Shown piece after piece: positions 8,802 through 15,081 of a stretch of 15,081 nucleotides of DNA. Source of the DNA: Thermoplasmata archaeon (lineage in GTDB: Archaea; Thermoplasmatota; Thermoplasmata; Lutacidiplasmatales; UBA184). Under the pieces are notes generated by a model, which saw only the letters and a list, made by a program, of their open reading frames with translations, was not told the DNA's origin and ran no database searches. The translations under genes were made by a program, and so were the position numbers. Location: the NCBI GenBank assembly GCA_030039825.1, contig JASHUV010000213.1:1-15081 (forward strand), given 5' to 3'. Each line of letters begins with the position of its first letter. Position 1 is the stretch's first letter.

Positions 8802-10823
8802 TCACCAGATCTGGGTTCGCTCGCTCGCCGGCCGGCCCATCGGGGCCTCGGGCGGGATGGAGAACGCCGACGCGAACCCGGGATGGTTCGTCGCGGGTCC
8901 GATCGCCCGCTCACGGCCCGGGGAGTGGGGGTCGACGGTCAGCCGGAGCTTGCGCGCGTCGTCGCGGACGTTCTCGCGCCAGATCTGGGCCCAGGACAGG
9001 AAGAAGCGCTGCTCCGGGGTGAACCCGTCGACCGACGCCCGCTTCGAGGGGTCCGCCGCGAGCCGGCGCTCGAGGGCCTCGAAGGCGAGGCTGACCCCGC
9101 CGAAGTCGGCGATGTTCTCACCCAGCGTGAGGCGTCCGTTCACCCGGAAGCCCGGGAGGACCTCGTAGCGGTCGTACTGCGCGACGACCCTGTCGGCGCG
9201 GGCCTCGAACGCCTTCGCGTCGGCCTCGGTCCACCATTCGGAGAGGTTCCCGTCGGCGTCGTACTTGCGGCCCTGGTCGTCGAAGCCGTGCGTGATCTCG
9301 TGGGCGATCACGGTCCCGATCGCGCCGAAGTTGACGGCGTCGTCCATCGAGAGGTCGAAGAACGGCGGCTGGAGGATGCCCGCCGGGAAGACGATCTCGT
9401 TCTTGAAGCGGTCGAAGTAGGCGTTGACCTGCGAGGGGTACATCAGCCACTCCGTCCGGTCGACGGGGCCGCCGACGCGCACGGCCTGCCGGCGGTGCTC
9501 GAACGCTTCGGCCCGGCGGACGTTCGCGAGGTACTCCTTCGGGTCGATCACGATGCTCCGGTAGTCCCGGTAGGTGTCCGGGTGCCCGATCTTCGCACTG
9601 AAGCGGGCGAACTTCGCGAGCGCGCGGTCGCGGGTCGCCGCGGTCATCCAGTCGAGCCCCGACAACCGGTCCCGGAAGACCGCGCAGAGGTCGTCGACGA
9701 GCGCCCGCATGCGGGCCCGGGCCTCGGGAGGGAAGAAGCGCTCGACGTAGAGGGACCCGATCGCCTCGCCCATGAGCCGTTCTTGGACGTGGGCGGCCCG
9801 CAACCACCGGGGCTCCGGCGTCGCCTGTCCCAGGAGGACCTTGTGGAAGAATTCGAAGTCCGCGCTCTCGACGGCGTCGTGGAGGAACGGAGCGCTCCCG
9901 CGCAAGAGGTGCCAACGGAGGTATTCGACCCACACGGGGAGCGGCCGCTCCGCGAGGAGGCGGGCGAGGCCCTCGAAGAACTCCGGCTGGCCGACGACGA
10001 CGTAACGGATCGTGGGGTAGCCCGCCGCGTCGAAGTAGCGGTCCCAGGGGACCTCGGGCGCCGTCCGGGGGAGGTCGGCCCATTCGACCTTGTGGTAGTT
10101 CTTCTCGACCTCGCGGAGCTCGGTCCGGGTCCGACTGATCTTGGCGAGCTCCCGCTCGAGGTCGAGGGTGCTGAGGGCGAGGGCCCGCGCACGCTCGGGG
10201 TCCTGACCGAGAAGACCGAAGGACGCGACGAGATGGTCCTCGAACGCCGCGACCTTCGGGGCGAACTCCTCCTTGAGGTAGTAGTCCCGGTCCGGAAGGG
10301 ACAGGCCGCCCTGGGTCAGGTAGACCGCATAGACCGAACTGTCGCGGTCGTCCGGTTGCACATCGACGTCGAACAGCGCCCGGAGGCCGTTCGTGTGCAG
10401 TCGCGCGAGGGCGGCCACGAGATCGCCGAGGGACGTGATGGCGGAGAGTCCCTCGAGCTCCTCCCGGAGGGGGAGGAGACGAAGCTCCTCGAGCCGCGCG
10501 GTGTCCATCGCCGATCCGTAGAGGTCCCCGACCAGCCGACGGACCGAGCCCGGGGCCGCGGCGGCGTCGGCCCGGCATTCGTCCAGGAGGCCCTTGATCA
10601 GCCGATGGTTACGCTCGGTGAGCTCGTCGAACCCCGCCCAGCGCCACTTGTCGGACGGGACGGGGTTCTGATCGAGCCACCGTCCGGCGGCGTACCGATA
10701 GAAGTCGACCGACGGGTCGATCGCCCGATCCATGTGGTCGAGCGAGAAGCGTGGCACGCGGAGCCCGGCCGCCGGACCCCCGCCGGGGGAAGGCCCGTCG
10801 GCCACGGTTCGCGACGCCGTCAT
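8802..10823 (-). CDS. M13 (neprilysin/PepO-type) zinc metallopeptidase, no signal peptide
   Basis: 673-residue zinc endopeptidase of family M13, which cuts oligopeptides. All key elements are present: NAYF (467-470, family substrate-binding NAYY/F), the zinc site HEITH (508-512), the third zinc ligand in ENIAD (E569, with D573), and a C-terminal HSPGRER (633-639) carrying the His and Arg that in neprilysin stabilise the transition state and bind substrate. The NHPGFASAF and terminal ERTQIW segments match the family's usual end. Length is normal for the family. Unlike most M13 enzymes there is no signal peptide or membrane anchor, and only two Cys (83, 380) remain, so the disulfides of secreted forms are missing; a cytoplasmic oligopeptidase is the likely form. 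The ATG at 10823 is followed by a short Gly/Pro-rich lead before the domain starts near residue 30 (DHMDRAIDPSVDFY); a GAGG lies 9 nt before the ATG. It lies 53 nt after the four-helix membrane gene and 13 nt before the propeller gene. Confidence 0.92.
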   Translation of the reverse strand: MTASRTVADGPSPGGGPAAGLRVPRFSLDHMDRAIDPSVDFYRYAAGRWLDQNPVPSDKWRWAGFDELTERNHRLIKGLLDECRADAAAAPGSVRRLVGDLYGSAMDTARLEELRLLPLREELEGLSAITSLGDLVAALARLHTNGLRALFDVDVQPDDRDSSVYAVYLTQGGLSLPDRDYYLKEEFAPKVAAFEDHLVASFGLLGQDPERARALALSTLDLERELAKISRTRTELREVEKNYHKVEWADLPRTAPEVPWDRYFDAAGYPTIRYVVVGQPEFFEGLARLLAERPLPVWVEYLRWHLLRGSAPFLHDAVESADFEFFHKVLLGQATPEPRWLRAAHVQERLMGEAIGSLYVERFFPPEARARMRALVDDLCAVFRDRLSGLDWMTAATRDRALAKFARFSAKIGHPDTYRDYRSIVIDPKEYLANVRRAEAFEHRRQAVRVGGPVDRTEWLMYPSQVNAYFDRFKNEIVFPAGILQPPFFDLSMDDAVNFGAIGTVIAHEITHGFDDQGRKYDADGNLSEWWTEADAKAFEARADRVVAQYDRYEVLPGFRVNGRLTLGENIADFGGVSLAFEALERRLAADPSKRASVDGFTPEQRFFLSWAQIWRENVRDDARKLRLTVDPHSPGRERAIGPATNHPGFASAFSIPPEAPMGRPASERTQIW

Positions 10824-10876
10824 CGGAGGTGTCCTCGGTCTCCCGAGGCGTCACGGTCCTTGACCCTTTCCTTGAT

Positions 10877-11284
10877 TCATTCCGCCCGGGCGGGGGCGGA
10901 GCGGTCGGGCCGGCCGGCGGACGTGCGGTCGCTATAGAGCGCGGCACCGAGGAGAACGACGAGGACGCCGAGCGCGAGGAGCGGCAGGACGGAGAGGTCC
11001 ATCGGGAGGAGGCCCGCGGCGAGCAGCCCTCCGAACGCGAGCAGGACGAGGAGGTCGATGAGCGCCAGGAGACGCCATCGCACCGGACCGCGCGACGCGG
11101 GCCGGGACCGTGAGGCGGCGAGGAGCGACGTCGGGACCAAGAGCAGGAGGAGGAGTCCCGCGGTCTCGTGGACGATGATGTCCGAACCCGTCACCGCGAG
11201 GACGAGGGTGCCGAAGGAGAGGGCGACGACGGCGGCCGCCCCGGCCGTGAGGGTCGAGAGCCGGCGAAGCTGACGCGCGTCCAT
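10877..11284 (-). CDS. Small four-helix membrane protein, unknown function
   Basis: 135 residues from the ATG at 11284 (an in-frame GTG at 11305 would add seven residues; I cannot decide firmly). Four hydrophobic segments lie at about 12-31, 36-57, 71-93 and 97-117, with a basic loop at 59-71 (SRSRPASRGPVRWR) and a hydrophilic Arg/Ala-rich tail, which favours cytoplasmic N-terminus, central loop and C-terminus. A single His (39) sits between the first two helices in a TGSDIIVHETAG segment. I recognise no family. It is 53 nt upstream of the M13 peptidase on the same strand, so the two could share a transcript. An AT-rich patch TAATGAT about 30-36 nt before the ATG may be its own weak promoter. 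Confidence 0.6.
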   Translation of the reverse strand: MDARQLRRLSTLTAGAAAVVALSFGTLVLAVTGSDIIVHETAGLLLLLLVPTSLLAASRSRPASRGPVRWRLLALIDLLVLLAFGGLLAAGLLPMDLSVLPLLALGVLVVLLGAALYSDRTSAGRPDRSAPARAE

Positions 11285-11333
11285 CTCCGACGCCCGACCT
11301 CTCACGGACCGGCATCATTACCGTTCCGCCCCG

Positions 11334-11349
11334 GGCCCCGATCGGGGCC
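11334..11349. repeat. Perfect 16-bp palindrome between the membrane-protein and winged-helix genes
   Basis: GGCCCCGATCGGGGCC reads the same on both strands. It lies in the 165-nt gap downstream of the winged-helix stop and upstream of the four-helix membrane gene. It could be a regulator site or an RNA hairpin without a loop, but there is no T-run for a terminator. GC-rich sequence makes such palindromes less surprising. Confidence 0.4.
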
Positions 11350-11449
11350 GCGGCCGGACGCTGTTCGCCCGGTCCGGAACGACGCGAGGAGTTCGAGGCG
11401 GCTCGGGGAGGGGCGGGACCGGGCGGCCCCGCCCCGTTCGGCGGAGGGC

Positions 11450-11929
11450 CTACTCGGGTCGGGGGTGTCGCTTCAGGACGAGCTTCCCCTCGACGTTCGC
11501 GGCCGTCTCGACGTGGGTCTCGCTCACGTGGAGGAGCGCGATCTCGCCGGGCGCGATCGTGTGAAGGACGTTCGGGCTGAGCGAGGGTCCGGGCGCCGCC
11601 TTCGGGGCGGGCGCGGCGGACGTCCGCGCGGCCCGGGGCCTCCCGGCGCGCGGGGCCGCCGGCTCCGAGGCCGCCGGGGCGCTGCCGGAGAGCCGATAGA
11701 TGCGTTCCCGTCCCTGTCGGCGAACCGAGAGGGCCTTCTGGCGGACCAAGGTCCGCAGGGCCTGGTAGATCGAGTAGAACGGGAGCTTCGTCCCGCTCAA
11801 CGCGGTGGCCTTGGCGGCGATCTCCGACGTCGGCAGGGCCGCACCGGCCCCGGAGGACTCGACGGCGTTCAAGACCCACTTTCGGGTGTCGTGGCGCTCT
11901 AACTTGCGGCTCTTCTTGCGGGCGGGCAT
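11450..11929 (-). CDS. Winged-helix DNA-binding protein with separate C-terminal domain
   Basis: 159 residues from the ATG at 11929. This start is preferred over a GTG at 11953 because a TTATTA box lies exactly 24 nt upstream of the ATG, fitting a leaderless transcript; the GTG would lie inside the promoter. The basic N-terminus (ARKKSRKLERHDTRK) leads into a winged-helix fold at about 13-80, with recognition-helix region LPFYSIYQALRTLVRQ (49-64) and a wing ending GRERIYRL. An Ala/Pro/Arg-rich linker (82-116) joins this to a compact C-terminal segment (120-156) with alternating hydrophobic residues, HTIAPGEIALLHVSETHV, likely a small beta domain. I do not recognise that domain. The likely role is a transcription regulator, perhaps ligand-responsive through the C-terminal part. 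A cluster of GTAAC-like sites upstream could be its operator. Confidence 0.75.
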   Translation of the reverse strand: MPARKKSRKLERHDTRKWVLNAVESSGAGAALPTSEIAAKATALSGTKLPFYSIYQALRTLVRQKALSVRRQGRERIYRLSGSAPAASEPAAPRAGRPRAARTSAAPAPKAAPGPSLSPNVLHTIAPGEIALLHVSETHVETAANVEGKLVLKRHPRPE

Positions 11930-11934
11930 CCCAA

Positions 11935-12053
11935 CAGTTACAGCCTTACGCACTAATAACTTTCTGGCAGGGGCCTCCCGCGCTCGGCGTGCGCCCGCTT
12001 GGCCGTTACGGCTATGTTACGGTTGCGCACGATGGCCAGCTATAACTGTAACT
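11935..12053. promoter_or_regulatory. Cluster of GTAAC/GTTAC motifs upstream of the winged-helix gene
   Basis: Four related heptamers lie in the otherwise very GC-rich 232-nt gap 11930-12161: CAGTTACAG at 11935-11943, GTTACGG at 12005-12011, GTTACGG at 12016-12022 and CTGTAAC at 12046-12052. The middle two are direct repeats 11 bp apart, one helical turn. The outer two are in opposite orientation. The first sits between the TATA-like box and the ATG. This pattern suits an operator, possibly autoregulatory, but the function is inferred. Confidence 0.4.
11954..11963 (-). promoter_or_regulatory. TATA-like promoter of the winged-helix gene
   Basis: On the minus strand AAAGTTATTA is the most AT-rich patch in the gap, and its TTATTA ends 24 nt before the ATG at 11929. 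That spacing puts the transcription start at or near the ATG, giving a leaderless mRNA, which is common in archaea. Confidence 0.55.
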
Positions 12054-12161
12054 CAAGCGCGCCGGGGGGAGGCGGGCGCGAGGAGGACCGGACCACCCCG
12101 GCGGTAGGGGGGGTCCGAGGGCGACGCCCGACGCGGCGCCTCGCCGCCGGGGGAGGCCCGG

Positions 12162-12755
12162 TCACGTCCGTCCGGGGAAGCGGGCGCGGACGTACTCCGC
12201 CATCGCGGGATGTCGGGCGATGAGGTCGCGGAGCGCCGTCGTGAAACCGGCGCGGACGTTCGGGCGCGGATCGACGGCGATCGACGCCAGCGAGTCGACG
12301 GCCTCGGTCGGGAACCGTCCGGCGAGGGCGGCGAGGACGAGCGCGACGTCGCAGCGGACCTGCTCGTCGGAGTTCGAGAGCCAGTCCCGGACCCACTCGG
12401 CGACGAGCCGGGGGTGGAGGCCGAGGAGGTAGGGGATGATCTCGCGGCAGGCGAGCCGGGCGAGGGGGCGACTCGATCCCCCGATGAACAGCTCGGCGCG
12501 ACCGATCAGGCGGCGGGTCCGGACGTCGTCAACGTCCTCGCCTCGGACCGTCAGCGCGCGGAGCGCGACCTCGCGCCGGAGCTCGTCCCGATCGAGGACC
12601 CAGTTCTGGGTCGCGTCGAAGGTGACATCGAAGTCCTCCTGGAGGAGGGTGCGCACCTGGGCGATGACCTGGGCCCGGACCTGGGGGTCCGGAGACGACG
12701 CCTCGATCTTCAACGTCTCGAGCCGATCCGCGCCGGTCGGGGGTGCCATCGCCAT
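12162..12755 (-). CDS. HEAT-repeat protein
   Basis: 197 residues from the ATG at 12755 (a second ATG two codons later, at 12749, is equally possible). The protein is almost wholly helical with amphipathic pairs typical of HEAT repeats: about 24-40 (DPQVRAQVIAQVRTLLQ), 56-70 (RDELRREVALRALTV), 95-126, 128-150 (SDEQVRCDVALVLAALAG) and 162-180 (PRPNVRAGFTTALRDLI). Repeats with conserved Asp/Val/Arg positions form curved scaffolds for binding proteins or nucleic acids. No catalytic motif, signal peptide or membrane helix is visible, so a cytoplasmic scaffold is likely. There is no Shine-Dalgarno; a CTATAG box ends 30 nt before the ATG. Its partner is unknown. Confidence 0.75.
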   Translation of the reverse strand: MAMAPPTGADRLETLKIEASSPDPQVRAQVIAQVRTLLQEDFDVTFDATQNWVLDRDELRREVALRALTVRGEDVDDVRTRRLIGRAELFIGGSSRPLARLACREIIPYLLGLHPRLVAEWVRDWLSNSDEQVRCDVALVLAALAGRFPTEAVDSLASIAVDPRPNVRAGFTTALRDLIARHPAMAEYVRARFPGRT

Positions 12756-12785
12756 GGGAGGTCGGCGCCCGCTACGCGGCCGGGC

Positions 12786-12794
12786 CTATAGTTC
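12786..12794 (-). promoter_or_regulatory. TATA-like promoter of the HEAT-repeat gene
   Basis: On the minus strand GAACTATAG stands out in GC-rich flanks and ends 30 nt before the ATG at 12755. Expected transcription start is within a few bases of the ATG. Confidence 0.4.
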
Positions 12795-12887
12795 CTCCGG
12801 ACGGGCCGAAGGGGCGAGCGCGGGACCGATCGCCTCCGGGCCGGAGCCGACCCCGTCGGAGGCGCGAGGGCGCGCCCGGAACGGGGC

Positions 12888-13103
12888 CTACTCCGTCTTC
12901 GAACGGCCGGCCGGCTCGTCCCAGGTCGTCATGGCGCCTCGCCGGACGCCGGCCGCTCGGGCCAGGGCGTTCTTCGTGCCTTCCTTGGCGAGGTGGGGGG
13001 CGTCGGCGACGTCGAGCTCGACGTCCCGGCCCAGGCCGCCCAAGGCCTTGCGGATCTCGTGCAGGTGCTCGCGGAACTTCGGTGGCTCGTTCTGCTCGGT
13101 CAT
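12888..13103 (-). CDS. Small 71-residue hydrophilic protein, unknown function
   Basis: 71 residues from the ATG at 13103. The sequence is balanced and protein-like (charged helix at about 9-30, FREHLHEIRKALGGLGRDVE), followed by DVADAPHLAKEGTKNALARAAGVRR and a short acidic/basic tail. This is unlike the Arg/Pro-rich translations of the overlapping frames. An AT-rich ATTTTTGA box ends 30 nt before the ATG, supporting real transcription. No Cys, signal peptide or membrane helix is present. I recognise no family; size and charge would suit a small nucleic-acid- or protein-binding factor, but that is a guess. It is divergent from the membrane-protein gene at 13219. Confidence 0.6.
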   Translation of the reverse strand: MTEQNEPPKFREHLHEIRKALGGLGRDVELDVADAPHLAKEGTKNALARAAGVRRGAMTTWDEPAGRSKTE

Positions 13104-13133
13104 GGTCGCGGCGAGGGGTCGCGCGCCCGTCCT

Positions 13134-13141
13134 TCAAAAAT
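13134..13141 (-). promoter_or_regulatory. TATA-like promoter of the 71-residue gene
   Basis: ATTTTTGA on the minus strand, the only A/T run in the 115-nt divergent gap, ends 30 nt before the ATG at 13103. Confidence 0.45.
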
Positions 13142-13188
13142 CCTCGGGTCCAGTGGCGTCGGGGGTCCGGTCGGCGGGCGGGGCAAGC

Positions 13189-13194
13189 GTAACA
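13189..13194 (+). promoter_or_regulatory. Weak TATA-like box before the two-helix membrane gene
   Basis: GTAACA ends 24 nt before the ATG at 13219, the spacing seen for the winged-helix gene. The box itself is a poor TATA match. It also contains the GTAAC core that recurs upstream of the winged-helix gene. Confidence 0.25.
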
Positions 13195-13218
13195 GGCTCC
13201 GGACGTCGTCCCGCCCGC

Positions 13219-13944
13219 ATGGCCCGCGCGGCGGAGGCGGCCGATGGAGCGGACCCCGACGGCCGTCGGAGGGAGCGCGACGCGATCCGGCGGGAGATCG
13301 CGCGCACGCTCTGCCGGGAGTTCTCCGGGTCCTTCGCGGCCGAGGACCTACCGTACTTCGAGACGGCGGCCCGATGCGAGATCAACGACGAGCAGGTGGA
13401 CCGCCTCGTGGAGATCGTGGAGGGCTCGCCGACCGGGTGGCGCGATCGGCACGGCGGGGAGGTCTGGACGATGGCGTTGCGGCGGGACCGGGCCGGTCGC
13501 GCCCTCGCGTGGGAGCTCGATCTGAGGGCGGGCCTCATCCTTCTGCGGGAGCGGGGTCTCGTCGGCTTGGGCGAGCGATCCTCCACCCCGAGCGGCTCGC
13601 CGTTCGCGAGGCTGCCGGCGAAGGCGGACATCGCCTGGCAGGGCTTCCGTCAGGGACGGATGTGGCTCTGGGCGGGAACGGCCCTCCTGGGGATGTTCGG
13701 CGTCATCTTCCTCGTGAGCTCCCTCGCCCTGTCCTCCCCGCTCGGCGTCGTCGGCAGCGGGGCCATGATCGGCCTTGGGGCCGCCCTCCTCGGCGCGACC
13801 CGCTCCCGCCGGTTCCGGTCGACCCAGGTGTATCCGAGCTACGCGCCGCTCGGGGTGGTGGAGCAGGCGGTCACGGCCGGGGCCGACCCCCACCTCTACA
13901 TCTCCCCGGAGGGGGACTTCCTCCCCGCGGCGCTCGGGCGCTAG
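13219..13944 (+). CDS. Two-helix membrane protein with cytosolic N-terminal domain, unknown function
   Basis: 241 residues from the ATG at 13219; the frame is open further left, but upstream translation is low-complexity and overlaps two minus-strand genes. Residues 1-146 are hydrophilic, with a charged helical start (GRRRERDAIRREIARTLCREF, about 15-35) and a mixed alpha/beta middle. Two membrane helices form a hairpin at about 148-170 (WLWAGTALLGMFGVIFLVSS) and 174-194 (GVVGSGAMIGLGAALLGAT), followed by a basic RSRRFRS and a 40-residue tail. Positive charges flank both ends of the hairpin, so both termini are probably cytoplasmic. I recognise no family and see no enzyme motif. It has no Shine-Dalgarno and is divergent from the 71-residue gene. 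Confidence 0.7.
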   Translation: MARAAEAADGADPDGRRRERDAIRREIARTLCREFSGSFAAEDLPYFETAARCEINDEQVDRLVEIVEGSPTGWRDRHGGEVWTMALRRDRAGRALAWELDLRAGLILLRERGLVGLGERSSTPSGSPFARLPAKADIAWQGFRQGRMWLWAGTALLGMFGVIFLVSSLALSSPLGVVGSGAMIGLGAALLGATRSRRFRSTQVYPSYAPLGVVEQAVTAGADPHLYISPEGDFLPAALGR

Positions 13945-14005
13945 AACGTCGGACACGGCGGCGGGGCCCGTCCCTATCCGGGGCGCGGGGGGGCCGCGAG
14001 GGACA

Positions 14006-14012
14006 CTATTAG
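14006..14012 (+). promoter_or_regulatory. TATA-like promoter of the methyltransferase fusion gene
   Basis: CTATTAG is the only AT-rich patch in the gap and ends 36 nt before the GTG at 14049, so a leader of roughly 10-15 nt is expected. The TATTAG core also occurs in the winged-helix promoter. Confidence 0.4.
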
Positions 14013-14048
14013 AACCGGCATCCGGCTGAGGTCCCCCCGGGGCGCCCG

Positions 14049-15081
14049 GTGAGACCCGACGCGGAGCATCATCTCGAGCTCGTCACGCCGGGCGGCCGGG
14101 TGCCGCTCGGGTTCGAGCGTCAGGACGGCACGATCTTCCTGGTCGCGCGGGAGCGCGCCGCGCGCTGGCCGGTCGACCTTTTGCGGAGCGGGCGCGCGGA
14201 GCTCCTCGTCGGCGCCGAGCGGCTCGAGGGCGTCCCCGCCCTCGTGACCGACCCCGCCGAGCGGGAGCGCGTCCTCGAGCGGTTCCGCGCGAAGTACGGC
14301 GACGCCGGGTTCGCTCGGTGGTACGACCACCCGGCCCGCGTGCTCAAGGTCGATCTGTCGGTCGGGGCCGGTCCGGCGTCCGACCGGCCGGACCGCTACT
14401 ACGGGTGGCTCGAGTCGGAGTTCGACAACGTCGCCGACGACTACGACCGGCACATCTTCGGCAACCGGATGAACCGGCTCCTTCGGGAACGCTCGCTCGC
14501 CGTCCTCACGTCCCGGTTCGAGGGTCTCGGGCGCCTCCTCGAGATCGGGTGCGGCTCGGGCACGGAGACCGTGCCGCTCCTCGAGGCCGGCCACCCGATC
14601 CTCGCGGTGGACATCTCCGAACGGATGCTCGCCACCGTGGCGGCGAAGGCGTCGGCCCGGCGGCTGACCAACCGGCTCGCGACGCGCCACCTCCGGGCGT
14701 CGGGGCTCGCGCGGCTGACGGAGGAGTTCGGGGTCGGGGCGTTCGCCGGGGCGTACTCGACCTACGGGGCGCTCAACTGCGAACCGGACCTCGCGACGAT
14801 CGCCTCCCACCTCCACGACCTCCTCGCGCCGGGCGCTCCCCTCGTGCTCGGCATCTACAACCGCTGGTGCCTCTTCGAGCTCGCCGGGTACGCGATGACC
14901 CTCAAGCCGTCGCGGGCGATGGGGCGGCGCCTCAATCCGGTCCCGGTCGGCGCCTCCCGATTCTGCGTCGACATCTACGCCTACTCCGTCGCCGACGTCG
15001 ATCGCGCGTTCTCCCCGTACTTCACCCTCGAACGGCTGGAGGGCGTGCCCGTCGTCCTCCCCCCGTCCGACCTCGTCGGGT
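14049..15081 (+). CDS. Split-barrel (flavin/F420-type) domain fused to class I SAM methyltransferase, 3' partial
   Basis: Runs off the right end after 344 codons. The start is a GTG at 14049, the only usable start after the in-frame TAG at 14010-14012. Residues about 10-104 look like a split-barrel of the nitroreductase/deazaflavin-dependent type: GGRVPLGFERQDGTIFLVARE (15-35), a second strand set LLRSGRAELLVGAERLEG (44-61), then DPAERERVLERFRAKYG (68-84) and a closing strand RVLKVDL. The usual N-terminal helix is short or absent. Residues about 115 onward are a Rossmann-fold methyltransferase: approach helix YYGWLESEFDNVADDYD (117-133), SAM motif I LLEIGCGSG (163-171), acidic end of strand 2 at D188, YSTYGALNCEPD (236-247) and motif LLAPGAPLVLG (258-268). 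Substrate unknown. Cofactor binding by the first domain is not certain from sequence. Confidence 0.82.
   Translation, partial: MRPDAEHHLELVTPGGRVPLGFERQDGTIFLVARERAARWPVDLLRSGRAELLVGAERLEGVPALVTDPAERERVLERFRAKYGDAGFARWYDHPARVLKVDLSVGAGPASDRPDRYYGWLESEFDNVADDYDRHIFGNRMNRLLRERSLAVLTSRFEGLGRLLEIGCGSGTETVPLLEAGHPILAVDISERMLATVAAKASARRLTNRLATRHLRASGLARLTEEFGVGAFAGAYSTYGALNCEPDLATIASHLHDLLAPGAPLVLGIYNRWCLFELAGYAMTLKPSRAMGRRLNPVPVGASRFCVDIYAYSVADVDRAFSPYFTLERLEGVPVVLPPSDLVG

Noticed and set aside
8637..10937. A 766-codon plus-strand frame antisense to the M13 peptidase
   Set aside because: Low-complexity mirror of a strongly supported gene; no motif and no start signal.
10877..11284. Four-helix membrane protein as a compact heme A synthase (CtaA-like)
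   Set aside because: The TGSxxxxHxxxG segment is suggestive, but only one His is present and the paired heme ligands and Cys motif expected in that family are missing.

Overview
The window looks like chromosomal DNA from a GC-rich archaeon, most likely a member of the Thermoplasmatota. Three things point there: a secreted thermopsin-family (MEROPS A5) protein, a membrane-anchored surface protein with the GLPxGTxW repeat type that I associate with Thermoplasmata surface proteins, and an archaeal PolB2-like B-family DNA polymerase homologue. Several genes have an AT-rich box 24-36 nt before the start codon and no Shine-Dalgarno, as expected for archaeal leaderless or short-leader transcripts. 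I see no tRNA, rRNA, CRISPR array, insertion sequence or integrase. The assignment is by protein character only.

Layout. 1-399 has no gene I can support. 400-3600 (+) is a large exported thermopsin-like protein with a tail of Ig/TIG-like domains. 3876-6221 (+) is the PolB2-like polymerase, with a degenerate proofreading domain and an altered motif C. It converges on a minus-strand group, and the two facing genes share one CTAG tetramer for both stop codons. Reading leftward on the minus strand from about 13100, that group is: a 71-residue protein (13103-12888), a HEAT-repeat protein (12755-12162), a winged-helix protein (11929-11450), a four-helix membrane protein (11284-10877), an M13 metallopeptidase (10823-8802) and a YVTN-propeller surface protein (8788-6218). 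The last two are tightly linked: the propeller gene starts 13 nt after the peptidase stop behind a clear GGAGG. Rightward on the plus strand, from the divergent promoter region at about 13104-13218, are a two-helix membrane protein (13219-13944) and a methyltransferase fused to a split-barrel domain that runs off the right end (14049-15081).

How they may work together. Two of the ten genes encode large exported or surface proteins (thermopsin, propeller), and a third encodes a predicted intracellular peptidase co-transcribed with one of them. This suggests protein and peptide use plus cell-surface interaction. The rest look like unlinked housekeeping or regulatory genes. I found no clear new defence or mobile system. 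The points most worth a second look are the polymerase with its rewritten active site, the split-barrel/methyltransferase fusion, the peptidase-propeller pair, and a cluster of GTAAC-type sites upstream of the winged-helix gene.
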